Source: Stieleria mannarensis (GTDB taxonomy: Bacteria > Planctomycetota > Planctomycetia > Pirellulales > Pirellulaceae). Taken from it: a stretch of DNA of 64,000 nt. The position numbers and the translations under genes are program-made. The notes below the pieces were generated by a model. That model did no database searches, was not told the origin of the DNA, and saw only the letters and a program-made list of their open reading frames with translations. The DNA lies in assembly GCF_014154935.1 (NCBI RefSeq), contig NZ_JACEHH010000032.1, forward strand, positions 1-64,000, given 5' to 3'. Of the stretch, positions 36,836 to 46,055 are shown one piece after another. The stretch's first letter is position 1, and the number at the start of each line of letters is the position of its first letter.

Positions 36836-38002
36836 TCACTCCCCATCAAACTCCTGCGATCCGTTTCCATGGATCAACACCTTTCGGCAGTCACCGGTTT
36901 GCCGGACCGCGTCGCCGCTGAGCCCGGAGAACAGGTTTCCAGAGATCACCAATGCCTGGCAATCCTGAAGCAAAATTCCGGCCGCCTCGTTCGGGTTCTT
37001 TTCCGTCTTGCTGACCACGGAGTCTCGTTTCTTGATCGCAGTTCCGTCCTCGGCATTGCCGATCCAACTGTCACTAAAGTTATTGGCGCTGATGGTGATG
37101 CTACCGGAACCTTCACGCACCGCGACGCCGACCTGTTTGACGATGGTGAAGGTGTTGGCGGAGATCGCGCAGCCGTGTGCATCGCGCAAGTCGATTCCGC
37201 CGGTGAATTCATGTGCGATCACGTTGGCCGACATCGTGATGCCATAGCAATCGCGGTCCAACACGATCGCCCAGCCCTGGCATTCTTCGATCATGTTGCC
37301 GGCGACGACCGAGCCGTAGGTGTTTTCGATGACCACACCATCGCCGAGGTGGTCGTCCAGATTGTTGCCGCTCATCGTCAGATTGAACGAGTCGATGCAG
37401 CGCAAGCCGTCATCGTTTTCTTCGAACTGATTGGCCGACACGATGATGTCGTGACAGCCTTCGATCGACACGCCGCATTTTTTGTTGTACGTGAATAGAC
37501 AGTCGCTGACGCGGGGGTCTTCGTAACAGTAGTGCAAACGCAATCCGTCGCCGCCGTTGTCGCTGCTGGTGACGCCCTGCACAAAAATCTCTTCGATGTA
37601 TCGAGCTTCGATCCCCGCGCCGCTGCGTTCATTTCCGGTCACTCGGAAATTGGCTAGGTTGACCCGCCACAGCCGATCTTTCGAGGGGACTTTTTTTCCG
37701 ACCCAATCGGGATGCTCGATCAGGATGGCCGGCTTTCCCTCGGTGTTCTTGTTGATCAGGTGGGTTGCCGTCCCAGAACCTTCCAGACGCGTGTCGGCCG
37801 TTTTCAGATGCAGCGGTTGGCTCAGTTCATAGTTTCCCGGCGGAATCTTCAAGACGCCTCCGGACTGGGGGATCGCATCGGCGGCTTCTTGAAGCGTCGC
37901 AAAGTCGGCGGCGTTGATGATCGTGTCCGCGGCGCGGGTTTCGCCCGCGGGCAAGAGGCTGCAGGTGGCGATCGCGATCAGGAGAGTTTTGTTGCGAATC
38001 AT
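36836..38002 (-). CDS. Secreted right-handed parallel beta-helix protein
   Basis: 388 aa. The signal peptide starts MIRNKTLLIAIATCSLLPAG. LQEAADAIPQSGGVLKIPPGNY is the classical first coil of pectate-lyase-like or NosD-like beta-helices. About ten turns with the repeated pattern of short strands and Asn/Asp ladders follow (VSANQFEENDDGL, MSGNNLDDHLGDGVVIEN, ISANTFTIVKQVGVAV, ISGNLFSGLSGD). No polysaccharide-lyase catalytic triad could be assigned. It may bind or cleave algal polysaccharide; the substrate is unknown. The longer in-frame start at 38104 lacks a signal and is rejected. Confidence 0.85.
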   Translation of the reverse strand: MIRNKTLLIAIATCSLLPAGETRAADTIINAADFATLQEAADAIPQSGGVLKIPPGNYELSQPLHLKTADTRLEGSGTATHLINKNTEGKPAILIEHPDWVGKKVPSKDRLWRVNLANFRVTGNERSGAGIEARYIEEIFVQGVTSSDNGGDGLRLHYCYEDPRVSDCLFTYNKKCGVSIEGCHDIIVSANQFEENDDGLRCIDSFNLTMSGNNLDDHLGDGVVIENTYGSVVAGNMIEECQGWAIVLDRDCYGITMSANVIAHEFTGGIDLRDAHGCAISANTFTIVKQVGVAVREGSGSITISANNFSDSWIGNAEDGTAIKKRDSVVSKTEKNPNEAAGILLQDCQALVISGNLFSGLSGDAVRQTGDCRKVLIHGNGSQEFDGE

Positions 38003-38207
38003 GGTGTGTGGTGATGGAAACCATTGGGGTGGGGATCGGATCATCGACGACTCGTTCAATCGGATGATCGCAGGAGTCGGATGATCGCAGGGGGGGCGAA
38101 CCAAAATAGTGTATCGTATCGCCGGGTGGCTCAGCGGAGGTTGGCGGGCGGCGTCGCCAAGCGGCTATGATAGAGACCGCTAAAAAACTTGATCAAAGGG
38201 ACAGAAC

Positions 38208-40409
38208 GTGGATCTTAGGACGCTGATTTGTTTGCCGCTGTTGATCGCGATCGTCACGCCCACCGACGTGGCGGCCGACGACGCCCAGTCACACCCAACG
38301 CTGATCGCCAAAGTGCGTCCGTCGGTGATGACGATTCGCGTTCAAGGACGCGACGGCGATCCGATGGGCATCGGGACCGGATTCGTCATCGACGACGAAG
38401 GTTTGATCGCCACCAACTTTCACGTCATCAACGAAGGCCGTCCGTTTACCGTGGAGACCGCCGAGGGCCAGCAGTTGCGGGTGCTGGCGGTCGAAGCGTC
38501 GGACGTCACTCGCGATTTGGCGATCATTCGCGTCGACCCCGGATCCGCCGAACTGCCGGCATTGGAATTTGCCGACGACGCGGCCACCCAGCAAGGCATC
38601 CGCGTGCTGGCATTCGGCAATCCGCTGGGGCTTCGCAACAGCGTGGTCGAAGGCATCGTGTCGGCCAGACGCGAAGTCGAAGGCCGCGAGATGTTGCAGT
38701 TGGCGATGCCGATCGAACCGGGAAACAGTGGCGGTCCGTTGGTCGATTTGAAAGGCCGCGTCCATGGCATCATCAACATGAAATCATCGATCGACGACAA
38801 CTTGGGGTTCGCGATCCCCGTCACCCAGCTCGTCGCACTCAAAGACAACCCCAACCCGGTGACGCTTGACCGTTGGGTTCGGATCGGCCGCATCAATGAC
38901 GATCGATGGACGCCCGTGATGGGATCGCGTTGGCAACAACGCGGCGGACGGATCGTCGCGCTCGGTGCCGGCAACGGATTCGGCGGACGGTCCTTGCTGC
39001 TTTCAAAACGTGACGTTCCCAAGCGCCCTTTCGAAATCGCGGTGATGGTTCGGCTGGATGACGAATCCGGTGCCGCCGGATTGGCATTCCACAGCGACGG
39101 CCAAAATAAACACTACGCGTTTTACCCCAGTGCCGGACGCATGCGATTGACCTGCTTTCGCGGCGCGTCGGTGTACTCCTGGGACATCTTGAAAGAAGTG
39201 CAGACGGAGCACTATCTGCCGGGACAATGGAACCAATTAAAAGTCCGCGTGGAAGACGACAAAATCCTGTGCTACGTCAACGGACGACTGGTGATCGAAT
39301 CCGACGACGCTCAGATCACCCAGGGACGGGTCGGGCTGGCAAAGTTCCGCGACACCGAACCGGAGTTTTCAGGATTTCAACTCGGTGCCGTGTTGGACAC
39401 GCCGGTGCTGTCCGAAGACGCCGAAAAAACACTCGCTCGACTCGATCCCGCCGCACTGCCATTGGATTCGATCGGCAGCGACCAAATCCGCCAGCTGGGC
39501 ACTTCGAGTGACTTGGCGTCGCGTGAATTGACACGGCGGGCGATCGAGTTGGAAAGACAAGCCAAGCGGATGCACCAATTGGCCGACGATATCCGCCGTG
39601 CCGAGACGGTCGACCGATTGAGTCGACTGGATGATATTGACGACGACGAACGTCTGCTGATCGGATCGCTGTTGATCGCCAAACTGGACAGCCCCGATTT
39701 GGATGTCCAGGCCTATCGCGAACGGATCGATGAAATGGCCGATGAGATTCTGGCGGGACTCGATGCGGATGCGTCGGCGACCGACATTCGCGACGCCATG
39801 CACCGCTATCTGTTTCAAGAAAACGGATTCCATGGCAGCCGCAGCGAGTACTATCACGCCGCCAACAGCCATTTGAACCGGGTGATCGACGATCGCGAAG
39901 GGTTGCCGATCACGATGTCCGTGCTGTACATCGAACTCGGGCGGCGTCTAGGTATCAAAGTCGTCGGCGTCGCCTTGCCAGGCCACTTTGTCGCCAAACA
40001 TGTCATCGATGACGAGCAGGAACAACTGATCGATGTGTTCGAACGTGGCAAACTGCTCAGCCAGGACGATGCGGCCGGGATCGTTGCCATGCACGCCGGA
40101 CGCGGGCTGCGTGAATCGGACCTGCAAGCCCCCACGGACATCGAAATCCTGACCCGCATTTTGAACAATCTGATCGGCGTCGCCGGCCGCCAGAACGACG
40201 GCGAGGCGATGCTGCGATACTGTGACGCGATCGTCGGGGTGAATCCGGATCAGCATCGCTACCGGATGATGCGCGCCCAATTGCGCGGGATGACCGGCAG
40301 GATCCATCTGGCGCTCGAAGACGTCCAGACGCTGTTGCGAAACGACCCGCCCGGTCTCGATCGCGACGCCACCGAGCGGCTTCGTGATGCACTGATCGAC
40401 CGGTTGTGA
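38208..40409 (+). CDS. HtrA-like protease fused to a lectin-like and a SirB1/transglutaminase-like domain
   Basis: 733 aa, GTG start with AGGGA upstream and a signal peptide. Residues 28-205 are a trypsin-like protease: His in IATNFHVINEG, Asp in DVTRDLAIIRV, Ser in EPGNSGGPLVDLKG. No PDZ domain follows. Instead residues 230-400 are a concanavalin/LamG-like sandwich (FEIAVMVRLDDESGAAGLAF, YLPGQWNQLKVRVEDDKI). Residues 500-700 are SirB1-like: MHRYLFQENGFHGSRSEYY, GLPITMSVLYIELGRRLGIK and ALPGHFVAKH, with TPR-like helices at the end. SirB1 proteins are transglutaminase-fold relatives of unknown activity. The combination implies a secreted quality-control or envelope-processing role (inference). 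Confidence 0.87.
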   Translation: MDLRTLICLPLLIAIVTPTDVAADDAQSHPTLIAKVRPSVMTIRVQGRDGDPMGIGTGFVIDDEGLIATNFHVINEGRPFTVETAEGQQLRVLAVEASDVTRDLAIIRVDPGSAELPALEFADDAATQQGIRVLAFGNPLGLRNSVVEGIVSARREVEGREMLQLAMPIEPGNSGGPLVDLKGRVHGIINMKSSIDDNLGFAIPVTQLVALKDNPNPVTLDRWVRIGRINDDRWTPVMGSRWQQRGGRIVALGAGNGFGGRSLLLSKRDVPKRPFEIAVMVRLDDESGAAGLAFHSDGQNKHYAFYPSAGRMRLTCFRGASVYSWDILKEVQTEHYLPGQWNQLKVRVEDDKILCYVNGRLVIESDDAQITQGRVGLAKFRDTEPEFSGFQLGAVLDTPVLSEDAEKTLARLDPAALPLDSIGSDQIRQLGTSSDLASRELTRRAIELERQAKRMHQLADDIRRAETVDRLSRLDDIDDDERLLIGSLLIAKLDSPDLDVQAYRERIDEMADEILAGLDADASATDIRDAMHRYLFQENGFHGSRSEYYHAANSHLNRVIDDREGLPITMSVLYIELGRRLGIKVVGVALPGHFVAKHVIDDEQEQLIDVFERGKLLSQDDAAGIVAMHAGRGLRESDLQAPTDIEILTRILNNLIGVAGRQNDGEAMLRYCDAIVGVNPDQHRYRMMRAQLRGMTGRIHLALEDVQTLLRNDPPGLDRDATERLRDALIDRL

Positions 40410-40601
40410 TTCTTCTGCCGCAGCGTCAACGAGCTCACAGCCGGTGGCGGAAACGCGCCAATCGTGTGTCGAACTGCTGCCAGTCCGCCGGGCGTGTGAT
40501 GCCCGCTCACAAACTCGGTTATGCTAAAGTCATGCATCCGAGCGCGTTTTCTGTGGCGGTCTCTGAGATCTGTGCAAGGATGGCGAATCGAAAGCCAGCA
40601 G

Positions 40602-42299
40602 ATGATGTCGACGCAGAGCATTCCTTCCCCGGTCATCGGCGGTGTCGCTGAAGATAAGAAACTGGGACTGGCGACGCATCTGGTTTTGATCGGCGCGCTG
40701 GCTGCGGTTTATTACGCCACGGCCCGCGCGGGGCTGTTGTTCGCCATTCCTCCGGGTAACGCCACCGCAATCTGGCCGCCGTCCGGGATCGCGCTGGGCG
40801 GTTTGCTGTTGGGCGGTCTGCCGGTCACGCCGGGGATCTGGATCGGCTCATTTCTGGTCAACACCGGAACAGGCGTCTCGTCGGTGACGGCTGCCGGCAT
40901 TGCGACGGGAAACACCGCGGCGGCTTTGGTGGCGTTCGCACTTTGTCGACGGTTTCTCAACCTGGACACGCCGTTTCGTCACGCCGCTTGTGGGTTCCGC
41001 CTGTTCTTCATCGCGGCGGTGGCATGTTTGTTGGCATCCACACTCGGGTCGGGAAGCCTGGCGATCAACGGCTACCTTCCCGAGGGACAATTTGCGTCGA
41101 ACTGGTCGACTTGGTGGCTGGGAGACCTCGCCGGCGTGATGCTCGTCTCGCCGATATTTCTGTTGTACGGCGCACGGTATTCGTCGCAAATGCCCACGCA
41201 TGCGTTTTCCGGCGCGGTGGTGTCGCTGCTGGTGCTGGGGGTGATCAGTCTGGCGATCTTCGGCAGTTGGCTTCCCGAAGAACTCTCCGAAGGCTTGCTG
41301 TACTTGCCTTCGATCGCGCTGTTTTGGTTGTTACTCCGGTTCCCACCGATTGTCGTTTTTGGCGGTAACCTGCTGATCGCGATGATCGCCGTCCACTATA
41401 CCTCACGCGGATCGGGACCGTTTGCGACCGAAATCGTTGCCAACTCGCTTTTCGAGTTGCAGTTCTTCATGACGGTCTATGCGCTGATGACGCTTGCTCT
41501 GGTCGGCGTTCTGTCGAGTCAACGGGAGGCGGAAAATCGGGAATCGCAGTTGGCGGCCAGGGTCAAAGCCGACGAGGAGATGCGGAAAAAGGAAACCGAG
41601 TTGGCGCACGTCGCCCGACTGGCGACGATGGGCGAATTGGTGGCCGGGATCGCGCATGAAGTCAACCAACCGTTGTACGCGATCGCGAACTATGCCGCGG
41701 CGAGTGAAAACTTGCTTGCGTCCAGTGACGTCCGACACCCCGAGCGTCTGTGTGATCTGAACCGCCAGATCAGTGACCAAGCCGTGCGTGCCGGAGAAAT
41801 CATTCGCCGGATGCGCGGCTTCGTTGAAAAGTCGGGAGAACAACGGACCGTGTTTCCGATCAGTGACGCGGTCAACGAGGCGTGCTGTTTGCTGGAGGCC
41901 GAAGCACGGCTGCAGATGATCGCGGTGGAGATTGATCCGGAATCGCCACCGCCGGTTTGGGTTCGCGCCGATCGAATTCAGATCGAACAGGTCTTGATCA
42001 ATTTGATTCGCAATGCGTTTGACGCCATGCGGGAAACCGACGGCGACCGTCGAGTCGTCAAGTTGCGGACCGCGGTGGTGGAAACGGAGGTGCAAGTGAG
42101 TGTCACCGATGGCGGGACAGGGATCTCGCAGGCCTCGGCGAGCGAATTGTTCAGCCCGTTTTTCACGACCAAGCCGGATGGAATGGGGATGGGTTTGGCG
42201 ATCAGCCGCACAATCGTCGAAGCACACGGCGGACGGATTTGGGCGAGTCCGGGAAACGACGGCGGAGCCGTGTTCACCGTCGCCCTGCCCATCCAATGA
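40602..42299 (+). CDS. MASE1-domain sensor histidine kinase
   Basis: 565 aa. The N-terminal 290 residues are a MASE1 membrane sensor of about eight helices (GNATAIWPPSGIALGGLLLGG is the family signature). A short coiled coil follows, then HisKA with the H-box ELVAGIAHEVNQPLYAIANYA (phosphorylated His), and HATPase with N-box LINLIRNAFDAMRE, G1 VTDGGTGIS, F-box FFTTKPDGMGMGLAIS as G2, and a final GGAVFTVALPIQ. It resembles DctB-type kinases. No response regulator is adjacent, so the partner is unknown. The MM start at 40602 fits the domain better than a longer one at 40521. Confidence 0.9.
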   Translation: MMSTQSIPSPVIGGVAEDKKLGLATHLVLIGALAAVYYATARAGLLFAIPPGNATAIWPPSGIALGGLLLGGLPVTPGIWIGSFLVNTGTGVSSVTAAGIATGNTAAALVAFALCRRFLNLDTPFRHAACGFRLFFIAAVACLLASTLGSGSLAINGYLPEGQFASNWSTWWLGDLAGVMLVSPIFLLYGARYSSQMPTHAFSGAVVSLLVLGVISLAIFGSWLPEELSEGLLYLPSIALFWLLLRFPPIVVFGGNLLIAMIAVHYTSRGSGPFATEIVANSLFELQFFMTVYALMTLALVGVLSSQREAENRESQLAARVKADEEMRKKETELAHVARLATMGELVAGIAHEVNQPLYAIANYAAASENLLASSDVRHPERLCDLNRQISDQAVRAGEIIRRMRGFVEKSGEQRTVFPISDAVNEACCLLEAEARLQMIAVEIDPESPPPVWVRADRIQIEQVLINLIRNAFDAMRETDGDRRVVKLRTAVVETEVQVSVTDGGTGISQASASELFSPFFTTKPDGMGMGLAISRTIVEAHGGRIWASPGNDGGAVFTVALPIQ

Positions 42300-42332
42300 C
42301 AAACAAATTCGTCGATCAAGTGACGGATCGAG

Positions 42333-42380
42333 GTACGACGTCCTTTCCAGGTCGTCGCCCCGGAGTCCTCCGGACGACAG
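42333..42380. repeat. GTACGACGTCCTTTCC dispersed repeat, copy 1
   Basis: GTACGACGTCCTTTCCAGG, then TCGTCG, then GGAGTCCTCCGGACGAC. A diverged copy is at 51014-51060 (GTACGCGTCCTTTCTAGG, TCGTCG, AGACGACGG). Both lie in gaps between convergent or tandem genes and contain GACGAC/GTCGTC inverted pieces. Confidence 0.55.
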
Positions 42381-42438
42381 GGTTACGTGCCCGATCACGC
42401 GACGCCTCGTTCCTAAACCCGTGTCTGGGAATGCCCCG

Positions 42439-43458
42439 TCAGGCCACCACGGCGGTCGATCCACACTCTGGCGTTGCATCCGCATTCGCAACGGAGATCA
42501 CGACTTTGCCTCTCGCATGTCCGCTCTCCAAATAACGGATCGCATCAGGGGTCTGTGTCAATTCATACTTGCGGTCGATGATCGGCCGGACCGCCCCCGA
42601 TTCGATCAACTGTTTTAGAACCAACAAGTCGTCTTGATTGGGAACCGAGAGATAGCGGCGCAGGTCGTGCCGCACGAAGGGCGACATCACCAACGGCTTG
42701 ATCAGCCGGACCAACATCGCAATCCCTCGCGCGCCGGTGCCGCTGTTCAGGATCAGCATGCCGGTCGGCTTCAGGGCGCGACGGCAGTCCGCTAAAGAAC
42801 GATTCTCAACATTATCAAAAATAAGATCGTATTGCGCGGCTGCGGCCGTGAAGTCGTCGCGTGTGTAGTCGACGACGTGATCGGCCCCCAACGATCGGAC
42901 CAAGTCGACGTTGCGCGTGCTGCAGACCCCCGTCACTTCGGCCCCGAATGATTTGGCGATCTGGATCGCAAAGGTGCCGATCCCACCCGAGGCGCCGTTG
43001 ATCAACACCCGTTGTCCCGGCTGGACGTTGGCGACATCGCGGAGCGCGTGCAGTGCGGCCAGACCCGACGTCGGTACCGCGGCGGCTTCGGCCAAAGACA
43101 GGTTGGTCGGTCGAGGTGCGACGGTGGATTGCGGCACGGTGACATACTGGGCGCAGGTGCCTTGTCCGGCGCCGAACACTTCGTCGCCGACGTCGAACTG
43201 CGTCACGTTCTCGCCGACCGCGGCGATGCGGCCGGCAAAGTCGTATCCGGGAATCCCGCAGGTCGGTTTGAACAGCCCCGTCGCCATCCGCATCATCCAA
43301 GGCGTGCCACGGACACCGAAGCAGTCTCCGACGTGCACCGCGGCGCCGTCCACACGCACCAGCACGTCATCCTCGCCGGCGAGCGGCCGCGGCGTCTCGA
43401 CCAACCGCAGCAGATCGGGCGATCCGTACCTGTCCTGGGACATCGCTTTCATCGTCAT
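42439..43458 (-). CDS. NAD(P)H-dependent medium-chain oxidoreductase (quinone-reductase-like)
   Basis: 339 aa starting MTMKAMSQDRYGSPDLLRLV, with GAGGGAAA 5 bases upstream. It is a zinc-less MDR enzyme: GIPGYDFAGRIAAVGENV, VPTSGLAALHALRD, then the nucleotide-binding loop INGASGGIGTFAIQIAKSFGA. The structural zinc Cys set is absent, which fits the quinone oxidoreductase/enoyl reductase group. It reduces an electrophilic substrate with NADPH. It is divergent from a TetR regulator, and two palindromes lie between them, so it is very likely the regulated target. Confidence 0.88.
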   Translation of the reverse strand: MTMKAMSQDRYGSPDLLRLVETPRPLAGEDDVLVRVDGAAVHVGDCFGVRGTPWMMRMATGLFKPTCGIPGYDFAGRIAAVGENVTQFDVGDEVFGAGQGTCAQYVTVPQSTVAPRPTNLSLAEAAAVPTSGLAALHALRDVANVQPGQRVLINGASGGIGTFAIQIAKSFGAEVTGVCSTRNVDLVRSLGADHVVDYTRDDFTAAAAQYDLIFDNVENRSLADCRRALKPTGMLILNSGTGARGIAMLVRLIKPLVMSPFVRHDLRRYLSVPNQDDLLVLKQLIESGAVRPIIDRKYELTQTPDAIRYLESGHARGKVVISVANADATPECGSTAVVA

Positions 43459-43499
43459 GTCGTTTCCCTCGCTGGTGGCACCGCGAATCGGCACCCTTG

Positions 43500-43546
43500 C
43501 TTACGGTGTAAGTATCGGCCGATCCATGCTATACTTACAGCGCAAG
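43500..43546. promoter_or_regulatory. Two operator-like palindromes between oxidoreductase and tetR
   Basis: CTTACGGTGTAAG (43500-43512) and CTTACAGCGCAAG (43534-43546) have 34-base spacing, centre to centre, and the same core. The first is nearly a perfect TTAC-GGT-GTAA palindrome, and each flank reads GTAAGTAT or ATACTTAC, so the two also form a larger inverted repeat. TATACT (43530-43535) overlaps the second site and is a good -10 box for the TetR gene. This arrangement suits autoregulation plus control of the oxidoreductase. Confidence 0.65.
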
Positions 43547-43616
43547 TTCGTCAACGGCCGTGTTTTTCCCAGGCATGCGGATCGTGGCGGCCAATCGGGA
43601 CGACCGGGAGTGTCAG

Positions 43617-44288
43617 ATGGCGGGAAAAAAGCAGACCAATCGCAAACGCACACGCCCCGAACCGCTGAGCCGCGATTCGGTGCTCCAGGCGGCGATGGAC
43701 TATGCCGACCAACACGGCATCGAATCGCTGTCGATGCGAAAGCTGGGCCAGTTGTTGGGGGTGGAGGCGATGTCGCTGTACAACCACGTGCCCAACAAAG
43801 ACGCGATCCTGGACGGCATGGTGGACCAAGTCGCCGGCGAGATGGAAATTCCGGTCGCCGGCGGGGACTGGAGGCGTGCGATGCGTCGCCGAGCGTTTTC
43901 GGCCCACGAGGTGCTGTTGCGCCACCCTTGGGCGACGATGTTGATCGTTTCCCGCGTCAACGTCGGCCCGGCAATGTTGCGATACGTGGACGCGACAATC
44001 GGATGCTTGGTCGAGGCGGGGTTCAGCGATGCGATGGCGGACCACGCGTGGAACGCGCTCGACAGTTTCACCTACGGGTTCACGCTCCAAAAGCTGAAGT
44101 TTCCCTTCCACCCCGATGACTATGCGAAGGTCGCCGAAGCCTATCTGCCACAGATTCCGGCCGACCAATACCCGTACCTCCATGGCATGTCCCAAGCAGT
44201 GATCGCCGGCCACCACAACGGATTGCACGACCTCACGCTCGGTCTGGACCTGATTCTCGATGGCTTGGAACGTCTGCGAACGTCGTGA
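43617..44288 (+). CDS. TetR-family repressor
   Basis: 223 aa starting MAGKKQTNRKRTRP, with GGGAG 8 bases upstream. The DNA-binding helix-turn-helix lies at residues 20-65: SVLQAAMDYADQHGIESLSM, RKLGQLLGVEAMSLYNHV, PNKDAILDGM. The C-terminal half resembles the TetR_C_1 ligand-binding domain of tetracycline-repressor-like regulators (HEVLLRHPWATMLIVSRVNV, DDYAKVAEAYLPQ). It probably represses itself and the divergent oxidoreductase until a small lipophilic or electrophilic ligand binds. The ligand is unknown. Confidence 0.9.
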   Translation: MAGKKQTNRKRTRPEPLSRDSVLQAAMDYADQHGIESLSMRKLGQLLGVEAMSLYNHVPNKDAILDGMVDQVAGEMEIPVAGGDWRRAMRRRAFSAHEVLLRHPWATMLIVSRVNVGPAMLRYVDATIGCLVEAGFSDAMADHAWNALDSFTYGFTLQKLKFPFHPDDYAKVAEAYLPQIPADQYPYLHGMSQAVIAGHHNGLHDLTLGLDLILDGLERLRTS

Positions 44289-44657
44289 ATCGAACCATTG
44301 ACGCGACGCAGATGCTGGAATGCAGCTTCTCCGTAAGCTTCTCGGACCCCACGCTGCGAACCGGTGCGATCGTCCTTCTCGCTTGTCCCCTGTCAGCCGT
44401 TTCGGCTGACAGGGGTTTGCGGGTGTCCGCGATGCGGCCACGGAGAACAGCTGGGACAGCGGTTCTACACTGACACCGACGTTACACTATGATTCGTGTC
44501 GCCTTCCTTTTCGGGTAGGCCGGGGTGGGCGAGGTGAGGAGCCCTCGCAGTTCACCAGAGGGATGGACTCGTCACCTCGCCCGCTTCCCGAAAACCAGGT
44601 TGCGACGGAATACGAATGCTGGCCAAGTCACGTTCACCACGAAACCGGAGTGGAATC
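44289..44657. other. Gene-free stretch with two hairpins
   Basis: 369 bases between tetR and the diheme gene, on the same strand. It has the strong hairpin at 44387-44415 and an inverted repeat, GGGCGAGGTGA (44527-44537) with TCACCTCGCCC (44572-44582), that extends imperfectly outward (TTTTCGGG ... TCCCGAAAA). No gene is supported. Confidence 0.6.
44387..44415 (+). terminator. Strong hairpin after tetR
   Basis: CCCCTGTCAGCC and GGCTGACAGGGG form a perfect 12-bp stem with a 5-base loop, followed by TTTGC. It lies about 100 bases past the tetR stop. The U-run is short, so termination may be partial, but the stem is too good to be chance. Confidence 0.6.
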
Positions 44658-46052
44658 ATGGCACATCCATCGATCGATTGGCGTTTCTCGTCTCACTGTC
44701 TCGGGCCTGTCATCGTGATCGTGGGCTTGGGCGTCACGACCGCGGTGGCCGAGGAATCGGAGTCGACAGCGGCGATGCAGGTGTTCGAAGAACGGATCAT
44801 GCCGATCTTTCGTTCGCCCAACCCGTCGAGCTGTGTGCAGTGCCACTTGTCGTCGGTCGACTTGAAGGATTACATCCTGCCATCCCACATCGACACCTTC
44901 GTGGCACTGCGTGATGCGGGGTTGGTTGACGTTGATTCCCCTGACAAATCGAAAATCTTGACGCTGATTCGGATGGGTGACAAGGACGCCGATCCGCTGG
45001 CCAAACGGATCCATGCAAAGACGCGTCGCGCTGAATACGACGCATTTTCGGCATGGATCACGGCCTGTTGCAACGACCAAGACTTGCTGTCGCGGTCGGC
45101 CCCCGAGCAAGATTCGTCGATCGGTCCGGCGAAGCCGCTGGAGGTCATTCGCCACGCCCGAAGGAGTCGCGTGCTGGAGGCGTTCACACGCAACGTCTGG
45201 TCACAACGCATGCGGTGCTTTCCCTGTCACACGCCCGACGAGATCGATCGGGGCAATCCCAAACACGAGAAGCCTGCCGAGCGTCACCGGGAGTACGTGA
45301 AGACGTACGGGGCGCGAATGAATCTGTTCCGGGAAACGCCGGAAGCGACGCTCGCGACCCTGGTCGCCAGCAGCCGCAAGCAAACCGGCAAAAACTTTCC
45401 GCTGATCAATCTGCGTGATCCGGGAAAGAGCCTGTTGGTGCTCAAGCCGACGTCGAAGTTGCCACCCAAGCAAGACGACGGAACCCTCGCCAAGCCGTCT
45501 TCCTCCGGTCCGGTTTTCCATATGGGAGGGATCAAGATGCACGTCGACGACCATTCGTACAAATTGATCGTTGCCTGGTTGGAAGATTATGCCGCAATCG
45601 TCGGCGATCACTATTTGACCGCCGATCAGTTGCCGGCGGACAATTGGATCGCGACCCAGCGGATCTTGCGCGTCAAAGGGACACCGCCGGATTGGAAACC
45701 GGGGACGGTCGTCCAGTTGTTCGTCCATCGCAAAGATTCGACCGGACAATGGTCGCCCGATCCCGTCGCGTTCACGCAATCGGTCGTCACCCCCAGGGGC
45801 ATGGTCAACGGCGCGTTGTTATTGATCGCGTCCAATCTGGATTCAGGGTACGACGGCAACGACGAATCGTTCCCGCTGGCCGCGGGAGAGTATTTGATCA
45901 AGGCCTACATGGACACCGAGGGGAAAATCAAGCAGTCTCCGGCCGCCTTTTTGGATGCATCCGATTTCGCGGGACAAGCGACGATCGATGCCAAGTGGCG
46001 GGTCGGATTTCCCAACGCGGAGACGTTTCCCGGCGATCTTCTGGCGAAGTGA
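44658..46052 (+). CDS. Secreted diheme cytochrome-c-like protein
   Basis: 464 aa starting MAHPSIDWRFSS with GGAG upstream and a hydrophobic signal (LGPVIVIVGLGVTTAVAEE). Two CxxCH heme-binding motifs are visible: SSCVQCHLSS near residue 59 and RCFPCHTPDE near 190. Between and after them are planctomycete-cytochrome-like stretches (IMPIFRSPNPSSC, LATLVASSRKQ, SLLVLKPTSKLPP). The C-terminal 120 residues are a beta-rich domain (GTVVQLFVHRKDSTGQW, LAAGEYLIKAYMDTEGK). It resembles PSC1/PSD-type planctomycete proteins but is much shorter. A periplasmic electron-transfer or scaffold role is likely. Confidence 0.8.
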   Translation: MAHPSIDWRFSSHCLGPVIVIVGLGVTTAVAEESESTAAMQVFEERIMPIFRSPNPSSCVQCHLSSVDLKDYILPSHIDTFVALRDAGLVDVDSPDKSKILTLIRMGDKDADPLAKRIHAKTRRAEYDAFSAWITACCNDQDLLSRSAPEQDSSIGPAKPLEVIRHARRSRVLEAFTRNVWSQRMRCFPCHTPDEIDRGNPKHEKPAERHREYVKTYGARMNLFRETPEATLATLVASSRKQTGKNFPLINLRDPGKSLLVLKPTSKLPPKQDDGTLAKPSSSGPVFHMGGIKMHVDDHSYKLIVAWLEDYAAIVGDHYLTADQLPADNWIATQRILRVKGTPPDWKPGTVVQLFVHRKDSTGQWSPDPVAFTQSVVTPRGMVNGALLLIASNLDSGYDGNDESFPLAAGEYLIKAYMDTEGKIKQSPAAFLDASDFAGQATIDAKWRVGFPNAETFPGDLLAK

Positions 46053-46055
46053 CAT

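Noticed and set aside
36788-37498. A 236-codon plus-strand frame opposite the beta-helix gene.
   Set aside because: Antisense of a protein with a clear signal peptide and beta-helix coils; its own sequence has no domain.
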